Below, piece by piece: positions 6,246-9,410 of a stretch of DNA of 9,410 nt. The position numbers were made by a program, and so were the translations under genes. The DNA is from Candidatus Dependentiae bacterium (lineage in GTDB: Bacteria > Babelota > Babeliae > Babelales > UASB340). Each line of letters begins with the position of its first letter. Within the stretch, counting starts at the first letter, position 1. The stretch spans positions 1-9,410 of the forward strand of contig JAHIKO010000013.1 in NCBI GenBank assembly GCA_018897535.1, read 5' to 3'. The notes under the pieces were generated by a model. That model was not told the origin of the DNA. It worked only from the letters and a program-made list of their open reading frames with translations, and made no database searches.

Positions 6246-7223
6246 ATGAATAGATTTAAAAACATTTTTAAAGATAAAAATTGGTGGACTGTTTCTAATT
6301 TTTTAACCATTGGCCGAATATTGTTAACGCCATTTATAGTAATTAATATATATAAAATGGAATGGACAAAAGCATTTGTTTTATTTGCAATTTCAGCATT
6401 AACCGATTTGTTTGACGGATTTTTGGCTAGATTTTTAAATCAGGAAACTTATCTAGGAAAGCTTTTAGATCCAATAGCAGATAAGTTATTGTTAATTTCT
6501 GTTTTTACATCGTTGGCTTTTTTGAATTCACCTTTATATATTATTCCACGTTGGTTTATTTTTTTACTTTTGATCCGAGAATTTGCGATATTGTTAGGAT
6601 CATTTTTTCTTATGAATAAAAATATAAAATTTAGAGTACAGCCAACAATTTGGGGTAAAGCAACAACACTTTTTCAGTGTTTATTTATTTCATGGATTTT
6701 TATATGCAGTTTTATGGGCTGGGCTCCTGCAAAAACTTATTATATCTTATTAATTTTAATTACAATTTTTTCTGTTGTAGCTTTTTTACAATATGTGAAA
6801 ATAGGTTTTAAATATTTATTTTTATTTGTTTTATTTTTTATGAATTTAAATTTATTTGCAGATAATTTTGTAATAACAGAAACAAAAAATAGTAAAAATT
6901 CATCAAAAGCTGAAATTAAAGAAGATATAGGGTTAAGTATAAAAGAAAATTTAAATAATTTGTCTGAATTAAATAAAAAAATAGGTGAAATTAATAAAAT
7001 TATTGGTGATTTACAAATTCAAATTGCAGATATTCAAAAAAATATGTTTTCAAACGTTGAAGGGATTATTGATAATGATAAACCCTTCAAAAAGGCAAGT
7101 AGGGGACAGTTAAGAACAAGTTTAGATCTTGCGCAAAATATTAATATAAAACTAAAAACGCAGCTTGATGCTATAAATAAGATAAAAGAAGATTTAAATA
7201 AAGATTTTTGCTTAAAGAGTTAA
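6246..7223 (+). CDS. pgsA: Phosphatidylglycerophosphate synthase with an extra C-terminal signal-like and coiled-coil extension
   Basis: Residues 1-188 look like a complete CDP-alcohol phosphotransferase of the PgsA type, which joins CDP-diacylglycerol and glycerol-3-phosphate in the inner membrane on the way to phosphatidylglycerol. The full signature DG-x2-AR-x8-G-x3-D-x3-D is present: D57, G58, A61, R62, G71, D75 and D79. Several membrane helices lie between 20 and 188, and the start SNFLTIGRILLTPF (17-30) is typical. PgsA usually ends near 180-200 residues, but this frame continues to 325. A second basic-then-hydrophobic segment (185-205, ending NLFAD) is followed by Lys-, Asn- and Ile-rich predicted coiled coil (about 223-320). 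The ATG at 6246 (GGA at 6238-6240) is preferred to a TTG at 6192, which adds residues atypical for PgsA. PgsA is firm; PssA or another family member is less likely. The extension may be a true fusion or a separate gene. Confidence 0.88.
   Translation: MNRFKNIFKDKNWWTVSNFLTIGRILLTPFIVINIYKMEWTKAFVLFAISALTDLFDGFLARFLNQETYLGKLLDPIADKLLLISVFTSLAFLNSPLYIIPRWFIFLLLIREFAILLGSFFLMNKNIKFRVQPTIWGKATTLFQCLFISWIFICSFMGWAPAKTYYILLILITIFSVVAFLQYVKIGFKYLFLFVLFFMNLNLFADNFVITETKNSKNSSKAEIKEDIGLSIKENLNNLSELNKKIGEINKIIGDLQIQIADIQKNMFSNVEGIIDNDKPFKKASRGQLRTSLDLAQNINIKLKTQLDAINKIKEDLNKDFCLKS
6795..6860 (+). other. Internal signal-peptide-like segment inside the pgsA frame
   Basis: GTG at 6795-6797 (residue 184 of the pgsA frame) is followed by K-I-G-F-K and about 15 hydrophobic residues, ending NLNLFA before D206. 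This is the shape of a signal peptide with a type I cleavage site. It closely resembles the N-terminus of the next gene, which also begins basic, then Phe/Leu/Ile-rich, then KLNLSAE. Either it is an extra membrane helix anchoring a periplasmic coiled coil to PgsA, or an independent start for an exported protein of about 142 residues. There is no evident Shine-Dalgarno upstream of the GTG, which argues against the second option. Confidence 0.5.
7057..7090. repeat. Perfect 8-base inverted repeat inside the pgsA extension
   Basis: TTGAAGGG (7057-7064) and CCCTTCAA (7083-7090) are exact reverse complements separated by 18 AT-rich bases. No T run follows on either strand, so it is not a terminator. 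It falls in the linker between the two coiled-coil halves of the pgsA extension (about residues 271-282). Confidence 0.45.
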
Positions 7224-7231
7224 AAAATAAT

Positions 7232-7648
7232 ATGAATAAAATTTTTAAATTTATTTTTATTTTAGTTTTAATTTTTAAATTAAATTTATCGGCTGAAATT
7301 GGACAGTTAGATTTAGATCAGCATATAAATTTAGATATTTTAACTGAAAAAGATAAAACTATTTTTGAAAATTTAATATTTTATTTATATGAAAGGCCAA
7401 AAGAATTTTTTTTAGAAAATAAAAAAATAACTTTAGGATCTCTTTTGGTTGTCTCTTATTTATTAAAAATTGTCGATGAAAATAGGTTTGTGCTATATGA
7501 AAAGGATGAAACTAAAAAAATTTTAGTAAAAAATAAATATAAAGATAAAGAATTAAAAGAGATACCTGATGGGGCAAAAAAAGAGCTTGAATATTCTGAA
7601 GAAGAAAAAAAACAAATGTGCAAAACTACTAGCGTGGAAGAATTATAA
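7232..7648 (+). CDS. Small exported protein of unknown function
   Basis: I do not recognise this 138-residue protein. It begins MNKIFKFIFILVLIFKLNLSAE: a basic end, a hydrophobic core (about 5-17) and an S-A-E cleavage-like site near residue 20, so it is probably exported. The mature part is charged and Lys/Glu-rich, with one further moderately hydrophobic stretch (about 68-83) that could be a second membrane helix or a buried helix. The Lys/Glu-rich C-terminus contains a single Cys (about 131). The ATG at 7232 is preferred over an in-frame TTG at 7208 because it places the signal peptide at the N-terminus and avoids overlap with pgsA. The Shine-Dalgarno is poor (AAAGAG, 12 bases upstream). 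It lies 8 bases after the pgsA frame and 5 bases before lpxB, so it is probably co-transcribed with envelope genes. Confidence 0.75.
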   Translation: MNKIFKFIFILVLIFKLNLSAEIGQLDLDQHINLDILTEKDKTIFENLIFYLYERPKEFFLENKKITLGSLLVVSYLLKIVDENRFVLYEKDETKKILVKNKYKDKELKEIPDGAKKELEYSEEEKKQMCKTTSVEEL

Positions 7649-7653
7649 TTAAC

Positions 7654-8760
7654 ATGAAAAAAATATTTATAGTTACCGGAGAACTTTCCGGCGATATTAC
7701 AGCAGGGTGGTATTTAAATAAAATAAAAGAAAAAGAAGAGATTGTGGCTTATGCCGTTGGTGGACAAAATTTACAACAAGCCGGCGCTATAATTTATGAC
7801 GATTTTAATAAATTAAATATTGCCGGCGTTGTAGAAATTTTGGGAAGACTTAAATTTATTTTTAGTTACTTAAAAAAAATAACTAATTATATTTTAGAAA
7901 ATAACTTTGACGAATTAATTCTTGTAGATTTTCCCGGATTTAATTTAATGCTTGCAAAAGCAATAAAGAAAAAAAATAAAAAAATAAAAATTACTTATGT
8001 ATCGCCACCGCAAGTTTGGATTTGGGGTGAATATAGAATTAAAAAATTGAAAAAATATTGCGATAATTTAATTGTGATGTACCCATTCGAAGTTGATTGG
8101 TACAAAACCAGAGGTCTTAATGCCCAATTTTTGGGTAACCCATTATGTGAAAATTTAAAAGCTTTTATTTATTCTGATTTAGAAGTTAAAAATCAAATCG
8201 CAATATTGCCGGGATCAAGAAAACAAGAGATTGTAAAATTGATGCCGGTTTTATCATGGGTAATCAAAAAAATACTGGCAAAATATCCTGATATTAGAAT
8301 AATATTTCCTGTTGCCAAGTCTCTAGACGTAAACTTTGTAACAACAGAGTTGAATAAATATAATTTAGAAAATTATATGCAAAATATAGTTTTTGTTTTG
8401 GATGAAGAAGAAAAAAAACGAGAATTAAAACAATCTATTTTGGCAATTACAAAACCAGGAACGGTTTCATTGGAGTTAGCTTTACTTGGCGTACCATCAA
8501 TTATAATTTACAAAACTTCATGGCTTACATATTGGATTGCCAAGTTAGTTGTAAATATAAAATGCATGGGACTACCTAATTTATTTTCAAAAAAAATTGT
8601 TTTTAAAGAATTTATACAAGGTGATTGTAAAGAAAATTTAATAGTAAATGAAGTTGATAAGCTTTATAATTCTTTTATAAATAAACAAGATTATTATTTT
8701 GAAATAAAAAAAGATTTAGAAAAAATTAAAAAAAATTTATGTCAACATGAATGTTGTTAA
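7654..8760 (+). CDS. lpxB: Lipid-A-disaccharide synthase
   Basis: Glycosyltransferase of family GT19. It joins UDP-2,3-diacylglucosamine and 2,3-diacylglucosamine 1-phosphate into the lipid A disaccharide on the inner face of the cytoplasmic membrane. It has 368 residues, close to the usual 370-390. Visible family marks are GELSGD (9-14; the usual form is GEASGD), VDFPGFN (91-97), SPPQVWIWGE (117-126), MYPFE (142-146), GNPL (161-164), LPGSRKQEI (185-193), TKPGTVSLE (266-274) and GLPNL (306-310). The C-terminal tail is short, with three Cys residues near the end. The start has no clear Shine-Dalgarno and lies 5 bases after the preceding gene, so coupling is likely. Its presence implies an outer membrane with lipid A. 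Other lpx genes are not in this window. Confidence 0.95.
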   Translation: MKKIFIVTGELSGDITAGWYLNKIKEKEEIVAYAVGGQNLQQAGAIIYDDFNKLNIAGVVEILGRLKFIFSYLKKITNYILENNFDELILVDFPGFNLMLAKAIKKKNKKIKITYVSPPQVWIWGEYRIKKLKKYCDNLIVMYPFEVDWYKTRGLNAQFLGNPLCENLKAFIYSDLEVKNQIAILPGSRKQEIVKLMPVLSWVIKKILAKYPDIRIIFPVAKSLDVNFVTTELNKYNLENYMQNIVFVLDEEEKKRELKQSILAITKPGTVSLELALLGVPSIIIYKTSWLTYWIAKLVVNIKCMGLPNLFSKKIVFKEFIQGDCKENLIVNEVDKLYNSFINKQDYYFEIKKDLEKIKKNLCQHECC

Positions 8761-8769
8761 AATAAATGT

Positions 8770-8798
8770 TTGTAAAAAAAATTTTTGGCTGTTAAAAT
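8770..8798 (+). promoter_or_regulatory. Promoter of ssb
   Basis: TTGTAA (8770-8775) and TAAAAT (8793-8798) are separated by exactly 17 bases, with an extended -10 TG at 8790-8791. This is the best-formed promoter in the window. It predicts a leader of about 45 bases before ssb. Between lpxB and this site I see no convincing terminator. Confidence 0.65.
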
Positions 8799-8848
8799 CT
8801 ACAACTAATTTTTGTATTATCTAATTTGATTAATTATAAGGAAAATTT

Positions 8849-9373
8849 ATGGCAAGTTATAATCGCGTAATAATGATGGGGAATTTAACAAGAGATCCGG
8901 AATACAAACAGTTAACTTCCGGTCAGGCTGTTTGCAGACTTGGTCTTGCGTCAAACAGACAATTTAAAAATAAACAAACCGGTTCGATGATTCAGGAAGT
9001 TTGTTTTGTTGATGTTGATGTTTGGGGACCTCAGGCTGAAAGTTCAAACCAATATTTAAAAAAGGGTAGCTTAGTTTTGGTTGAAGGTAGATTAAAACTT
9101 GATTCATGGACAGATAATGATGGCCAAAAAAGAAGTAAGCATGGAATCGTTGCCGACAGAGTTACATTTTTAGGCGCAAATCAGGCAGGAGTTTCAACTG
9201 AAGAAGTTGTTGCTACAGCCAATCAATTAGAAGAAATAACAGAAAGACATGCAAAATCTTCATCTGAAGAGAAGCCTTCTAAAAGAAAATCTAAAACTAT
9301 AGAAGATTCTGAATCAACAGGTGAAGTTAAACTTAAAGATGAAGAGCCATTTGAAGACGATTTACCATTTTAA
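8849..9373 (+). CDS. ssb: Single-stranded DNA-binding protein
   Basis: Binds and protects single-stranded DNA in replication, recombination and repair, normally as a tetramer, and recruits partner proteins through its C-terminal tip. Residues 1-110 form the OB-fold domain, with NRVIMMGNLTRDPE (5-18) at the start and VDVDVWGPQAE (54-64) and KKGSLVLVEGRL (71-82) in the core. A low-complexity Ser/Lys/Glu linker covers about 115-165. The conserved acidic tip is EPFEDDLPF (166-174). The length of 174 residues is typical. AAGGA (8838-8842) lies 6 bases before the ATG. It has its own promoter and seems to be a single-gene unit. The remaining bases 9374-9410 contain no gene. Confidence 0.97.
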   Translation: MASYNRVIMMGNLTRDPEYKQLTSGQAVCRLGLASNRQFKNKQTGSMIQEVCFVDVDVWGPQAESSNQYLKKGSLVLVEGRLKLDSWTDNDGQKRSKHGIVADRVTFLGANQAGVSTEEVVATANQLEEITERHAKSSSEEKPSKRKSKTIEDSESTGEVKLKDEEPFEDDLPF

Positions 9374-9379
9374 TTAAAT

Positions 9380-9391
9380 TTGAATATTCAA
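9380..9391. repeat. Perfect 12-base palindrome after ssb
   Basis: TTGAATATTCAA is its own reverse complement and lies 6 bases after the ssb stop. It is too short and AT-rich for a terminator and has no T run. It could be an operator for the next gene or chance in AT-rich DNA. Confidence 0.25.
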
Positions 9392-9410
9392 GTTGTAAAG
9401 TTTAGTCAAA

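Noticed and set aside
7208..7231. Longer version of the small exported protein from TTG 7208
   Set aside because: It overlaps the end of pgsA and places charged residues ahead of the signal peptide. ATG 7232 gives a normal signal sequence.
8774..8787. A-run followed by T-run after lpxB as a terminator
   Set aside because: It is a pure A/T stem with no loop or GC pairs, and it forms the spacer of the ssb promoter.

Overview
The window is strongly AT-rich and uses the standard code (TAA, TAG and TGA all end genes here). It looks like a piece of a small, compact Gram-negative bacterial chromosome. LpxB implies lipid A and so an outer membrane. The genes are tightly packed housekeeping genes with short gaps, and several predicted secreted proteins are unrecognised. 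AT-richness, a lipid A gene, an HspR-type regulator and a repeat-rich surface-like protein would fit a host-associated bacterium with a reduced genome, for example of the Dependentiae (TM6) type. That placement is an inference from general character only and needs a phylogeny.

Layout. Bases 1-676 (minus strand) hold the N-terminal part of a large unrecognised exported protein. It starts at a TTG codon with a good Shine-Dalgarno site and runs off the left edge. It has an N-terminal hydrophobic segment, a short unique domain, and then a 14-residue repeat array grouped in an 81-residue higher-order repeat. A 120-base divergent intergenic region follows. Bases 797-6075 (plus strand) form one apparent operon, argS-crcB-lepA-hspR-htpX, with gaps of 2 to 16 bases. 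It has an extended -10 promoter upstream and ends at a clear intrinsic terminator (6082-6106). Bases 6246-8760 form a second plus-strand cluster: a phosphatidylglycerophosphate synthase gene with an unexpected secreted-protein-like C-terminal extension, a small exported protein of unknown function, and lpxB. A well-formed promoter (8770-8798) then drives ssb (8849-9373). The last 37 bases hold no gene.

How the genes work together. The first operon joins translation (arginyl-tRNA synthetase, the elongation factor LepA/EF4), fluoride export (CrcB/Fluc) and membrane protein quality control (HtpX). A MerR/HspR-family regulator sits directly before htpX. The second cluster is about the envelope: phospholipid head-group synthesis, lipid A disaccharide synthesis and two exported or membrane-anchored helical segments of unknown role. 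SSB serves replication and repair.

The points most worth a second look are the 14/81-residue repeat protein at the left edge, the pgsA reading frame that continues through a second signal-peptide-like segment into a coiled-coil region, and the small unknown exported protein between pgsA and lpxB. I saw no CRISPR array, insertion sequence, tRNA, rRNA or riboswitch.
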